DNA of 64,000 nt, from contig NZ_CP036299.1 in the NCBI RefSeq assembly GCF_007752345.1, forward strand, positions 3,311,501-3,375,500. Direction: 5' to 3'. Below the pieces are notes generated by a model, which saw only the letters and a list, made by a program, of their open reading frames with translations, was not told where the DNA came from and searched no databases. Both the position numbers and the translations under genes were made by a program. Shown piece by piece: positions 18,341 to 27,296 of this stretch. This stretch comes from Planctopirus ephydatiae. GTDB lineage: Bacteria > Planctomycetota > Planctomycetia > Planctomycetales > Planctomycetaceae. Each line of letters starts with the position of its first letter. The first letter of the stretch is position 1.

Positions 18341-19621
18341 TTAGAAAGCTTGCTGCCCCTGCTGGCCATCAACTCGGTTACGGGCGTTGGTATTCAGACG
18401 TTGAATGACCGATGACCCTGTATCCAGTCCATCACGACCACCTTCGTAAAAGAATCGTGAAAGTTCGATGATGGCGGGCCCCATCAGGAACAGATAGACC
18501 GCCGGCATCAGGCAGAGCACAGTGGGGAAGAGCAGGCTAAATGTGGCCCGATTTCCTTTCTCTTCCGCACGCTGTTTGAGACTTTCCCGCATCGTTTCAG
18601 CATATTCAGCCAGGGCACCACTGACGCTCGTCCCCATTCGGGAAGTCTGCATCAACAGCGACGTAAACGAGTGAACTTCCGGGACGTCAACACGCTGGCT
18701 GAAGTTTTTTAGCGCCACGTCCATCGAGCCAATTCTCGATTGTTCGTTGATGATCTTCAGTTCCTGTTCCAGGGCAGGATAGGCACCTTTCATTTCGACG
18801 CGAATACGTTCCAGCGATGCAGGCACCGTCATCCCCTGGCTGACACACATATTCAACATATCGAGAAGATCGGGCATGGCTTTCTCGATCTCATTGCGAC
18901 GGTCGCGTGCCCGATTGCGAACCAACAGTCGCGGGAGCGACCAGCCCACGATTGGCATGAGAACGATGGCACCAATGACAATCGGCTCGAATCGCGGAGG
19001 TACGAACAGCAGTAGTACCCCGCAGAAGATCATGGGAAGAATCATTGCCAGATAACGAACAGCAGAAAAGTTCATCAAGGCCCGCGGCGAATAATAGCCC
19101 GCAGCATAAAGATCCGAGCGGATGGAATCCTGGCGGCTACCCGCTTCCGGCAAGAGCGAGGCCAAAGCGGGCGTTAATGCACCAAATGTCAGTTCGCCCC
19201 GATTGAGCGAATCCGGCAGGTCTTCCGCCAGCACTCGAGGCAAGCCTCGGTTACGATCTCGATAGGTGCTCGATGAATCGACAAAGAGCTTTTCATTTTC
19301 CCAGCGCGCAGGGCCACCAGTGTTCGCTTTGCCCGAAGGAACAGAGACTGTTTTGAGAATACTCAGACCTTCGGTGACTTCCGTAATATCTTGAGTTACC
19401 GGCTTCGAGTCGAGTTGAACTGTTGACGGTGTTGTGATGGGTGCTTCTGGCGCAGCGGAATTGGCTTTCGCCAGCGACCACTGGGACTGATCTGCTTCTG
19501 AGTTTTCTCTTACAACTTTGCTGCGGGCACTTAACCAGCGCCTGGCCAGACGGTAGACGAGGATCAGGCTGATGATCCCCATGGCCAAGAGCATCAGATT
19601 TGTAATAGTTAAAGGAAACAT
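18341..19621 (-). CDS. tadC: TadC-like type II secretion F-domain protein
   Basis: This 426-residue inner-membrane protein is the last gene of the Tad operon. A leading membrane segment (about residues 5-23), a cytoplasmic linker and the T2SSF (GspF) domain follow: the helical LLDMLNMCVSQGMTVPASLERIR segment, the FTSLLMQTSRMGTSVSGALAEYAE segment and a terminal hydrophobic pair (LLFPTVLCLMPAVYLFLMGPAII). Its start has AAGGA ten bases upstream. With TadB it should form the membrane platform that couples the TadA ATPase to Flp pilus assembly. The 121-base gap to tadB is larger than other spacings in the operon. TadC versus TadB is assigned by length and order. Confidence 0.85.
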   Translation of the reverse strand: MFPLTITNLMLLAMGIISLILVYRLARRWLSARSKVVRENSEADQSQWSLAKANSAAPEAPITTPSTVQLDSKPVTQDITEVTEGLSILKTVSVPSGKANTGGPARWENEKLFVDSSSTYRDRNRGLPRVLAEDLPDSLNRGELTFGALTPALASLLPEAGSRQDSIRSDLYAAGYYSPRALMNFSAVRYLAMILPMIFCGVLLLFVPPRFEPIVIGAIVLMPIVGWSLPRLLVRNRARDRRNEIEKAMPDLLDMLNMCVSQGMTVPASLERIRVEMKGAYPALEQELKIINEQSRIGSMDVALKNFSQRVDVPEVHSFTSLLMQTSRMGTSVSGALAEYAETMRESLKQRAEEKGNRATFSLLFPTVLCLMPAVYLFLMGPAIIELSRFFYEGGRDGLDTGSSVIQRLNTNARNRVDGQQGQQAF

Positions 19622-19742
19622 GTCTTCTATTCCTTAGCCTGCTCAGAAAAATGCTCTCCGGCAGATTCGGTCGACTCTGGACAACTTCGATGAAATCGAC
19701 GACTGGTACCGCTCAACAGCATTCGACAATCCAGCAGAGTTC

Positions 19743-20600
19743 TTATGTTCGCTGGCTATCTCGCAAAATTCTTAACACCCAGATCGTGCCGATCATCGTC
19801 AACGTAAAGGCTATAATCGTTCCGTTACGACCCCATGAACTTCCCATCAGTTTGGAGAAGTATTCCGGGTCTCGTAACGTAAAGAAGACGAGCACACCTG
19901 GCGGCAATACAACCATGAGCAGAGCCGTCGCGCGGCTGGCCGCCGTCATCGCACGCAACCGGCCCAGATACTGAAGTCGATCACGGATTGTTTTCGAAAG
20001 CTGCTCAAGCACCCAGACCAGATCACCACCTGTCTGCTGGTGAACGCCGAGTGTCATACAAAACAGACGCAAAGTCATGAGCCCCGTACGATCCGGCAGG
20101 TCGGCGACAGCATCCCGCATAGGCATCCCCATCTGCATGCGTCGCACACACAATTGCAACTCCTCACCCAAAGGGGAGGGCGTATCAGCAGCCACGAGTT
20201 GCAGACACTGCTCCACACTCCGGCCAGTCGTCGCGGCACGCGCCAATTCTTCCAACATCGCTGGCAACTGGCCCAGAATCTGGTTTTGCCGACTGGATCG
20301 AACATACATCAGGAAGAAGACAGGGAGTAGAAAACCGACAACGGCCGCCAGTGCGGTCGTCAGAAAGTTTTCCTGAAGCACAAAGATCAATCCTCCCACT
20401 GTAATACCACCGAGGAGGCAGAGCATCAGCACGATCCCGGGCGAAATTCCAAGCCCGGACTGAAGCATCAACTGATCAAACCAGCGATTGAGTCGCTCAC
20501 CAGAGCCACTGGCCTGTGGCTGGGCGAACTCTTCACGCGGCTTCAGAATCGATGAGAAATCGACTGGGCGATCAGCGTTTGTGATGGTTGAAGAAGCCAT
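19743..20600 (-). CDS. tadB: TadB-like type II secretion F-domain protein
   Basis: This 285-residue protein has hydrophobic segments near residues 53-100 and at the C-terminus (TIIAFTLTMIGTIWVLRIL), bracketing a T2SSF domain with LPAMLEELARAATTGRSVEQCL and LFCMTLGVHQQTGGDLVWVLEQLSKTIRDR. These match the GspF/TadB family, which forms the inner-membrane platform of the Tad pilus. AAGG precedes the start by eleven bases. It lies 64 bases after tadA in the direction of transcription. Confidence 0.87.
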   Translation of the reverse strand: MASSTITNADRPVDFSSILKPREEFAQPQASGSGERLNRWFDQLMLQSGLGISPGIVLMLCLLGGITVGGLIFVLQENFLTTALAAVVGFLLPVFFLMYVRSSRQNQILGQLPAMLEELARAATTGRSVEQCLQLVAADTPSPLGEELQLCVRRMQMGMPMRDAVADLPDRTGLMTLRLFCMTLGVHQQTGGDLVWVLEQLSKTIRDRLQYLGRLRAMTAASRATALLMVVLPPGVLVFFTLRDPEYFSKLMGSSWGRNGTIIAFTLTMIGTIWVLRILRDSQRT

Positions 20601-20664
20601 AGAACTACAACCTTGAAATCAATCACAGCACAGTTCGAGTCACAAAAAATAGCAGTCACTTGGC

Positions 20665-22014
20665 TTATGCAGAGTAGGGTGCATCATTCGTCTGACTTCC
20701 CAGTTCGCGGGCACTGAAGTTCATATTGGGAACTTCGTAGCCACGAGCGGCAAGTTTCTTGAGCATCTCTGGTTCATGGCCTGTCGCGTAGAAAGCCCCG
20801 CGAGCGCGACCGTCACTGCCGATACCTGTCATCCGATAGACATAGATATCATTGAGTTCATAGATACCGTCATGATACCCGGTGAGTTCGCTGATACGCA
20901 TAACTTTGCGCTCACCAGTTCCTAATCGAGTAATATGGACGAGAATCTGAATCGCGTTCGCAATGTATTGCCGGGCCACGCTGTGCGGCAGATCCACACC
21001 AGCTAAAGCGACCATCAGCTCCATACGATCCAGAGCATCGCGTGTATCGTTGGCGTGAATTGTACTCATCGAACCATCGTGGCCAGTGTTCATAGCCTGG
21101 AGCATATCGAGCACTTCACCGCCACGAGCTTCGCCCACGATGATCCGATCAGGACGCATACGCAGGCTGTTTTTCAGGAGATCACGCTGAGTGATTTCCC
21201 CACGACCTTCAATGTTTGGCGGGCGAGTTTCGAGCGAAACGACATCTTTCTGCTGCAATTGAAGTTCCGCTGTCTGCTCGATCGTCACCACACGTTCGGT
21301 TTCCGGGATAAAACGTGAAATGTTATTGAGCATGGTGGTTTTACCTGCACCCGTACCACCACTCACCACTATGTTCAGACGCCCGCGGACAGCAGCGATC
21401 AGAAAGTCAGCCATTTCCTGTGTTAATGTGTGCATACGCACCATGTCTTCAAAGACCACTGCACGCGAACGAAACCGTCGAATTGAAACCGTAGGGCCAC
21501 GCAAGGCCAGGGGAGGGATCACAGCATTCAGTCGAGAACCATCCGGAAGTTTCGCATCGACCATCGGAGAGACTTCGTCAATTCGACGACCTGTGCGCCC
21601 CACCATGCGATGGATAAACTGCATGAGATGTTCGTTGTCGGCGAACTGAATATCAGTCCGTTCGATGAGCCCGTTACGCTCTACGAATACCGTATCAGCA
21701 CCGTTGATCAGCACGTCGGTCACATCGGTATCGGACATCAGCGGTTCAATCGGCCCGAAACCATAGATCTCATCCATGATGGCAGTGACCATGATCTCAC
21801 GGTCATCGGCTGGAATATTCGCCTGCTGCTGCTGACAAAGATGGTTTGCCAAAGCTCGTAACTGGGCGCGCAGATCGGCTTCCGGCAGGTCACTGGCCTT
21901 GGAAAGATCGATGGCATCGATCATCTGGCGGTGAATGCGGGTCTTCAGGACTTCAAATTCCTGACGACGATCTTGCATCCGATTTCCAGAGGAGTTCTGC
22001 AGGTCAGCGATCAT
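20665..22014 (-). CDS. tadA: TadA/CpaF pilus assembly ATPase
   Basis: This 449-residue secretion ATPase is started at the ATG at 22014, which has GAGGG seven bases upstream; a TTG 48 bases earlier lacks one. The Walker A motif GGTGAGKT is at about residues 219-226. [20 protein letters not shown] holds the Walker B/Asp-box region and [15 protein letters not shown] the His-box, all typical of the CpaF/TadA branch. It should hydrolyse ATP at the cytoplasmic face and drive Flp pilin assembly through TadB/TadC. It follows the TadG-like gene, whereas in many Tad loci it follows cpaC and cpaE, which are absent here. Confidence 0.93.
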   Translation of the reverse strand: MIADLQNSSGNRMQDRRQEFEVLKTRIHRQMIDAIDLSKASDLPEADLRAQLRALANHLCQQQQANIPADDREIMVTAIMDEIYGFGPIEPLMSDTDVTDVLINGADTVFVERNGLIERTDIQFADNEHLMQFIHRMVGRTGRRIDEVSPMVDAKLPDGSRLNAVIPPLALRGPTVSIRRFRSRAVVFEDMVRMHTLTQEMADFLIAAVRGRLNIVVSGGTGAGKTTMLNNISRFIPETERVVTIEQTAELQLQQKDVVSLETRPPNIEGRGEITQRDLLKNSLRMRPDRIIVGEARGGEVLDMLQAMNTGHDGSMSTIHANDTRDALDRMELMVALAGVDLPHSVARQYIANAIQILVHITRLGTGERKVMRISELTGYHDGIYELNDIYVYRMTGIGSDGRARGAFYATGHEPEMLKKLAARGYEVPNMNFSARELGSQTNDAPYSA

Positions 22015-22089
22015 GGAAAAACCCTCGACGATGGTCGCATTTGATACGGGATGCACATCCAAAAACTACGAGCAGCACGAATGAGGATC

Positions 22090-23592
22090 TCAGTTCGTGA
22101 GCCTTAACTGATACAAATACTGCGGTTGGCTGGCTTGCTGCCTGGGATCGGAAACATCGACGATTGCCGTACGTGTTGCCAACACTGACGGTTGGACGAT
22201 GACTTCGCATCTTCCACCTTTCTCGTCGATCACTTCCAGAATTCGCACAACAGCCAAAGAGACTGCAGCTACCTGCAGATCAGACTTCACGCGAGTCGTG
22301 TTTGATTCCGACTCGTTTTTGCGATTTTTCGAATCGGATGTCCCTCCCGCATTGAACAAAATCACGATCCGGTTCTGTCCAATCAATGATGTCAATGCAT
22401 CGCGTTCGGCCGTCTTCAGATCGATCAAAGAGGCTGGCATACTCAGACTGCCACTTGTTGATGACGCTGAAGCACCCTGAGCTTCTGAATCCTGCTGCTC
22501 TTTCGATTCAGCCAACATCGCCTTGCGAGTGGCCTCTACGGGAAGGCGAAGCTCACCATTCCAGTTGAGCAGATTTTCACCATGCACCCCTTCAGAGATC
22601 TGTGATACCACCAGATCCGTATTGAAGTCACTTCCCAGGTCGAGCAAGACAGCATTGGTCACGGCTGAACTGGAAGATGTCGGCAAGCCAAATGTCAGCT
22701 TCAGTTCCGGTAATCCATCGGCACCACGACTGATCGTTGACGTTGTCTCGTCGTAAGACCATTCATCTGGCCCATTATTTTCTGTGATCGCCTTCTGCCA
22801 TGTCTGGTCGACCGAACCAGTCCCTTCACTTCTCATGATCGCGAGCGGCAACAGCGGAGTGCTCGATCCATCCAGAGGCCTGAGGCCAACCACGGGACTC
22901 AGCAAACTGGCTTCGGCATGAGTGGAAACATCACCCCAGGGAAGACCTGTTGCCCCCACCACGAACAGCCCCACCGGATTTTCACGAAATCGCGTTCGTT
23001 CTCCAAACACCACCACACTTGTTGGAGATTCGTCTGTCTCCACAAATCGCGTATTTCGCGAAAACACCACGTTGTCACGGGATATTATCAATTCCGATGG
23101 TGAGAGAACTTGAGTGGAGTCGTCAGGTGACGAATCATCGACCTGTGGCTGACCATCAACATTACCTGTATCGTCACCAGTCGATTCAAGTTTGCCCAGC
23201 CGGATATCGCCCTGAAATCCCTGATTCAGTTCCAGTGGCTCACCTGCGACAAGATTGAGTGTAGCCACATGAGCGGCCTGGTAGCGAGCCGTTTCGAGAT
23301 AAGAGAGATCGGGCTTCTCTTTGAGCAGTTCGTCACTGGCGAGACTTCTTGCCGCAGCCAGTGCGGCTGTTTCAGCACCGGTTTGAAGCTCGACTCGAGC
23401 CGCTTCAATCCACAAACGATCACAAATCAGTGCCAGCATCAACATCACCACGACCAATGCCACGGCAAATGCCGGAGTCGTAAAACCCCGGCGATTGCAG
23501 CGACTGATCGGGCTGATTCGTGCAGTTCTCATAAGCGTTCGAAACTCATCCAGATAAGAAAACAGGGTCGCTCGGACGTTCCGTCGAGCCAC
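22090..23592 (-). CDS. TadG-like Flp pilus assembly protein
   Basis: This 500-residue protein has one N-terminal membrane segment (about residues 37-60, preceded by RRGFTTPAFA). The helix LWIEAARVELQTGAETAALAAAR is characteristic of the TadE/TadG-like N-terminal module. The remaining ~430 residues are extracytoplasmic and include the repeated theme of DNVVFSRNTRF and VVFGERTRFRENPVG, and a C-terminal region (SDLQVAAVSLAVVRILEV) of unknown function. It starts at GTG (23592); an ATG at 23532 is an alternative. TadG proteins are minor pseudopilin-like or anchoring components of the Tad machine. It lies between cpaB and tadA. Confidence 0.75.
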   Translation of the reverse strand: MARRNVRATLFSYLDEFRTLMRTARISPISRCNRRGFTTPAFAVALVVVMLMLALICDRLWIEAARVELQTGAETAALAAARSLASDELLKEKPDLSYLETARYQAAHVATLNLVAGEPLELNQGFQGDIRLGKLESTGDDTGNVDGQPQVDDSSPDDSTQVLSPSELIISRDNVVFSRNTRFVETDESPTSVVVFGERTRFRENPVGLFVVGATGLPWGDVSTHAEASLLSPVVGLRPLDGSSTPLLPLAIMRSEGTGSVDQTWQKAITENNGPDEWSYDETTSTISRGADGLPELKLTFGLPTSSSSAVTNAVLLDLGSDFNTDLVVSQISEGVHGENLLNWNGELRLPVEATRKAMLAESKEQQDSEAQGASASSTSGSLSMPASLIDLKTAERDALTSLIGQNRIVILFNAGGTSDSKNRKNESESNTTRVKSDLQVAAVSLAVVRILEVIDEKGGRCEVIVQPSVLATRTAIVDVSDPRQQASQPQYLYQLRLTN

Positions 23593-23645
23593 CCTGGGTG
23601 CTCATGGCATGATGTGCATCAAGGCAGCTGGTTGTCCTCGATGAA

Positions 23646-24650
23646 CTACTGCCGGAAATTCAACAGATTGCGAACGGCCGTAGGGGCCATACTTTTCAGT
23701 GGTGCGGGGGCATTGTTTGCACTGGGAGCACTTGGAGCAGGTGCTGGATCCTGAGCGGCAGGTACCGAGTTATCGCCACGAGGAAGTACCTGTTGACCGT
23801 TATCTCGTGAGGGTGGAGGAACTTCAGTAAGGTCGAGCAGCCTGCCTTGCTTGTTGAAATGCTGGACACGTCGCGTCTGACCTCGGTAGATCTCAGTCAG
23901 GAGGGGGAGCTGCGGCGGAGCAGGTGGTTCAAGTCCGAGAATCTCGTTAAGTGTCACGCGTTCTGAGTTTGTGAGTGCCAATCCACCGCTTCCCGCACCA
24001 TTCGGATTGAAAACAAGTGTTAACGCCCCTTTGGCCTCAGCAAGAGTAATGATGTTGGCCTGGGCCTGGGTCAGTTCGAGTGTGACTCGGTTCACACCGC
24101 GTTCAACTCGGCTCTGTGTGAAACTGCGATTGATGGCAATGACTTTGACCCCTTCGAAAAGTCGCATTGTCACGCCACCTTGCAAATCGGCATTCGATTG
24201 GGATTCGACAGTGAAGAGCACATCGACGTAGTTTCCGGGCTTGATCATGCCATCCACAATCCCGACCATTTCCGCGACTGAAATGGAGACCGCACGCATA
24301 CCATCGGCAACTCTCAGATCAGGGAGTTCACCGGGTTGATATAGCTGGCCTGCGCGAATAGGTTCAGCAGCTCGAATTTTGGTCCGCGCCACTCGACCAA
24401 CGATCACACGATTGGCCAGCAGCATGTCGGGCTTCAATTGACTGTTCTGCACAGGCCCCATCCCGATATGACCTTCGGTGACGAGAGTTCCCGGTTCAAT
24501 ATCAGAAATCGCCATGGGAACATTGCGGGTAGCAATGACGGGCTTTTTCTCCTCACGCGCCAGGAGTGATTTTCCGATGTAGGCGACCACGAGAAGTCCC
24601 ACGACACCGAACATTACCAGCGTCAGAAGAGCAGGGGTCAGTCGACGCAC
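23646..24650 (-). CDS. cpaB: CpaB/RcpC-like Flp pilus assembly protein
   Basis: This 334-residue protein starts at a GTG with GGAG nine bases upstream. An N-terminal membrane segment (about residues 8-29) is followed by a SAF-like domain (VIATRNVPMAISDIEPGTLVTEGHI, then VGRVARTKIRAAEPIRAGQL), the signature of CpaB/RcpC. A second region (VDGMIKPGNYVDVLFTVE) is also typical. The C-terminus is Pro/Ala-rich. CpaB lies in the periplasm and is thought to link the inner-membrane platform to the secretin CpaC, which is not encoded in this window. A 193-base gap separates it from the upstream tadE-like gene. Confidence 0.87.
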   Translation of the reverse strand: MRRLTPALLTLVMFGVVGLLVVAYIGKSLLAREEKKPVIATRNVPMAISDIEPGTLVTEGHIGMGPVQNSQLKPDMLLANRVIVGRVARTKIRAAEPIRAGQLYQPGELPDLRVADGMRAVSISVAEMVGIVDGMIKPGNYVDVLFTVESQSNADLQGGVTMRLFEGVKVIAINRSFTQSRVERGVNRVTLELTQAQANIITLAEAKGALTLVFNPNGAGSGGLALTNSERVTLNEILGLEPPAPPQLPLLTEIYRGQTRRVQHFNKQGRLLDLTEVPPPSRDNGQQVLPRGDNSVPAAQDPAPAPSAPSANNAPAPLKSMAPTAVRNLLNFRQ

Positions 24651-24843
24651 TTGTGGTCACTCCGTAGGAATGTCTCTTTCCTCAAGGAGGAAAAAAACGT
24701 AATGGCACATTGATCTGCAGAGCACCAGTTCGACTCGCTCTGCCATCCAACTCACTGGCCTCCGGCCAGAACACCGTGCCACCATCCTTTGCGGCCTGAC
24801 AACTCTTTCGTGATATCGAGAGATATCGCCCGTTGAAGGTGTT

Positions 24844-25254
24844 TCACTCACGGATCATTCGTGTTTCTGAATACAAATTCTGATCAGCGAGCGAAATTCC
24901 AATTACCCACAGCAAATCCGGTGCAGCTACCGTCATTGGTACAGAGACTCCAACCGCTACGACATCACCAGGTGTTTCGGCCAGTTGGCAATCGACCTGC
25001 AGGCCATCCTGTAGTCCTGGACTGAGGACACTTCTCACGATGGTCTCGACATCGTCAGCAGTCGTTCCCGGCAGACTGGCAGCCCTGGCACCGGCTCTGC
25101 TGGCTTCGACAACCTGACTGCGGGCATAAAAAAGCATGGAGAACTGCAGAAGAGCCAGAAGCATCAGTCCCAAGATTGGCAAAGTCAGAGCCAGCTCCAT
25201 CGTGATGAAGCCCCGTCGTTTACGACATGTGCCTGACTGACTGACCGACTTCAT
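24844..25254 (-). CDS. TadE-like minor pilin
   Basis: This 136-residue protein has the TadE pattern: a short basic N-terminus (CRKRRGFITMELALTLPILGLML) containing GFITMELAL, where the Gly-Phe-(x4)-Glu arrangement resembles a type IV prepilin cleavage site. One membrane helix (about residues 17-43) and the helix ARSQVVEASRAGARAAS follow, then a beta-rich tail. TadE proteins are pseudopilins processed by the prepilin peptidase, here encoded 12 bases upstream. AGGA lies about ten bases before the start. Confidence 0.85.
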   Translation of the reverse strand: MKSVSQSGTCRKRRGFITMELALTLPILGLMLLALLQFSMLFYARSQVVEASRAGARAASLPGTTADDVETIVRSVLSPGLQDGLQVDCQLAETPGDVVAVGVSVPMTVAAPDLLWVIGISLADQNLYSETRMIRE

Positions 25255-25266
25255 TTGCCGGGATTC

Positions 25267-25923
25267 CTAATGATTGGCGAGCCTGGGCTCGGCCTCATGA
25301 CTGGCTGCAACTGACTGATGATCGTGGAGCACAGCCGCCGCAGGTGCCTTTTCGACTTTCCGCTGACTGATGTGCAACACAGTGGCATCCAGAAAGAGCA
25401 CGCACCATGTCGCCAGGGCAATCGGTTCGGCATAAGCCATCAGGCCACCAACTCGTCGCAAGCTCTCTGTCTGAGACTTTCGCCACTTTCCATTTTCGTC
25501 TTTGAGCGTCGAGGCCCGCAGGTCTTCTCGAGTTTTCGAGACACCTCGTCGCAGCACGCTCCAGATCAGCATGACAACTGATCCAATTGCCACAAAGAGA
25601 ATCGTCAGCACGACCGTATAAAGCGTCAATTTCCAACCGAGCCAGACAGAGAGTGCTCCCATCAGCTTGGTATCGCCACCACCACTGGCACCAATCGCAA
25701 ACAGCAGAAAGAACAGCCCAAAGCCAATAGCGAAACCCAGGCCTGCATCGGCCAGCCCTGGAAGGCCATAGAAGGCGACCTGATAGATCCAACCCAGAGC
25801 AAATGCTGGCAACGTCAACCAGTTGTAAATCCGGAAATACCGCAGGTCGGTATAAGCCGCTGTCGTCGTCAGGACGAGCACACCGGCCAGAAACACCATA
25901 GTCTGTGGATTCATTTCGAACAT
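25267..25923 (-). CDS. A24-type prepilin peptidase (CpaA/TadV)
   Basis: This 218-residue membrane protease is started at the ATG at 25923 with TTAAGG nine bases upstream; the frame runs further but lacks a site. Its two catalytic aspartates are visible: one in AAYTDLRYFRIYNW and one in the GxGD-type motif GGGDTKLMG. Several membrane helices surround them. It should cleave and possibly N-methylate Flp pilin and TadE/TadG precursors at the inner membrane. A ~40-residue His/Ala/Glu-rich cytoplasmic tail (after about residue 175) is longer than usual. It is the first gene of the minus-strand Tad operon. Confidence 0.88.
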   Translation of the reverse strand: MFEMNPQTMVFLAGVLVLTTTAAYTDLRYFRIYNWLTLPAFALGWIYQVAFYGLPGLADAGLGFAIGFGLFFLLFAIGASGGGDTKLMGALSVWLGWKLTLYTVVLTILFVAIGSVVMLIWSVLRRGVSKTREDLRASTLKDENGKWRKSQTESLRRVGGLMAYAEPIALATWCVLFLDATVLHISQRKVEKAPAAAVLHDHQSVAASHEAEPRLANH

Positions 25924-26353
25924 GAAAATGTGCCTTAACACTGATGCAGTGAGATCCATCGAATCATTCAAACCCATGGAAATCGGAACGCTCGAAGCTG
26001 TGGCAAGCTGATTACAACGGGCTGAACAAAACATAGGTTGTGTTTTGCCAGCAGGACGAGTTGACGTTCCTGATGTTGACGTGATTCCCGAAAGCGACGG
26101 GATGGCAAATTGGCATCACTGCGAGAAAAAATTCAGGTTCTTTTGAAGTGTTCGGTTGTAGGGATTGTGCTGGCAGTTTAGGTTGCCCTAAGGCAGATAA
26201 GTTCACATGCTCAAACGCTTGCTGTTTTCATAAATTCATGGATCAAATACTGATTGAACAGATGAGTTGATTGATAATCATGTGCATTCACAGACAGCTT
26301 TCAGAAGTCTGTCGCAGCGTGAGAGACAATTGGCTCAATACGAAGGAACGTCC
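25924..26353. promoter_or_regulatory. Divergent intergenic region, Tad operon and IMPase-family gene
   Basis: About 430 bases without a supported gene separate the Tad operon (minus) from the IMPase-family gene (plus), so both promoters should lie here. Visible elements: palindrome CACTG-ATG-CAGTG at 25939-25951, just upstream of the first Tad ribosome-binding site; direct repeat TTGACGT at 26061-26067 and 26076-26082; inverted repeat TTAGG-TTGC-CCTAA at 26178-26191, flanked by GGCAG on both sides. I cannot identify a convincing -35/-10 pair. Confidence 0.4.
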
Positions 26354-27160
26354 ATGAGTTTAGAGTTGCCCTCGGCACAAATGCTTGAAGAACTGCTCTT
26401 TGCAGGAACGAAAGCCGCCCGTCTGGGTGGAGCCATGCTCGAATCGTGGAGAAGCCGCTTTACTGTCACCGAGAAGAGCCGGGCGAATCTTGTAACAGAA
26501 GCCGATTTTGCCTCGCAGAAATTGATTCACGAAATTCTTTTGAATCAATTTCCTGATCATAATTTCCTAGGTGAAGAAGATCTCGCCACTCGACCCACAT
26601 CCTCACCTTTCCAATGGGTCGTTGACCCGCTCGACGGCACATCCAATTACGTTCACGGATTCCCCTATTACGCAGTTTCCATCGGGCTGGAGTTCGATGG
26701 GGAACTGATCGTTGGTATCATCTACGATCCCACCAGGCACGATCTGTTTACGGCCATCAAAGGACAAGGCGCTTTCCTGAATGGCCAGCGAGTGTCTTGT
26801 ACAGATGTTATTCGCATCGAAGACGCCATGTGCATTGCCAGCCTGCCGACGGCCACATCGACTTCCGACCCGGCCGTCAAACGATTTCTATCGATGATCG
26901 GGCGAAGCCAGACCGTCCAGAGAACGGGCTCAGCCGCACTGAATCTGGCGTACTTAGCTGCCGGCAGAATCGAAGCCTTCTGGTCATCAAGCCTCAAGCC
27001 CTGGGATATGGCTGCCGGAGTTTTACTGGTTCGCGAAGCAGGTGGTAAAGTTTGCAAGTTAAACGGTCAAAGCTTTGATCTTTATCAGCCCGAAATCCTC
27101 GCGACGGCCACGGAATCACTCCAGGCACAGATCCAACAGATTTTCGTTGAGACGACTTAA
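26354..27160 (+). CDS. Inositol monophosphatase family protein
   Basis: This 268-residue protein is started at the ATG at 26354 (GAAGGAACG just upstream); a TTG at 26267 is less likely. Family motifs are complete: the metal-binding Glu pair in LGEEDLATRP (about residue 72), the WVVDPLDGTSNYVHGFP motif (about 88-104), and WDMAAGVLLVREAGG near residue 216. These identify the Mg2+-dependent IMPase/SuhB/CysQ/HisN phosphatase superfamily. Possible substrates are inositol-1-phosphate, histidinol phosphate or 3'-phosphoadenosine-5'-phosphate; the sequence alone does not decide. It is cytosolic. Confidence 0.88.
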   Translation: MSLELPSAQMLEELLFAGTKAARLGGAMLESWRSRFTVTEKSRANLVTEADFASQKLIHEILLNQFPDHNFLGEEDLATRPTSSPFQWVVDPLDGTSNYVHGFPYYAVSIGLEFDGELIVGIIYDPTRHDLFTAIKGQGAFLNGQRVSCTDVIRIEDAMCIASLPTATSTSDPAVKRFLSMIGRSQTVQRTGSAALNLAYLAAGRIEAFWSSSLKPWDMAAGVLLVREAGGKVCKLNGQSFDLYQPEILATATESLQAQIQQIFVETT

Positions 27161-27296
27161 TCAGCAAATCCATCGTTCAGTTGAAAGACCTGATAACGCG
27201 GATGCACACCTGAACATCGGAACAGACTTCCCGTTTCTTCACCATGGAATTCGAAGAATAATCAGCGATCAACAGCTGATTCATCGTATACTCAGG

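Noticed and set aside
24657-24851. 64-codon minus-strand frame filling the gap between tadE-like gene and cpaB
   Set aside because: It starts at a GTG overlapping the tadE-like stop, but has no membrane helix or recognisable domain and no clear ribosome-binding site. It could be a leader, but support is too weak to call a gene.
27075-27296. N-terminal extension of the giant unit-A gene into the IMPase-family gene
   Set aside because: It would overlap the upstream gene by 86 bases in another frame and its residues look unstructured and Arg/Ser-rich, unlike the rest. A start at 27297 or later is preferred.
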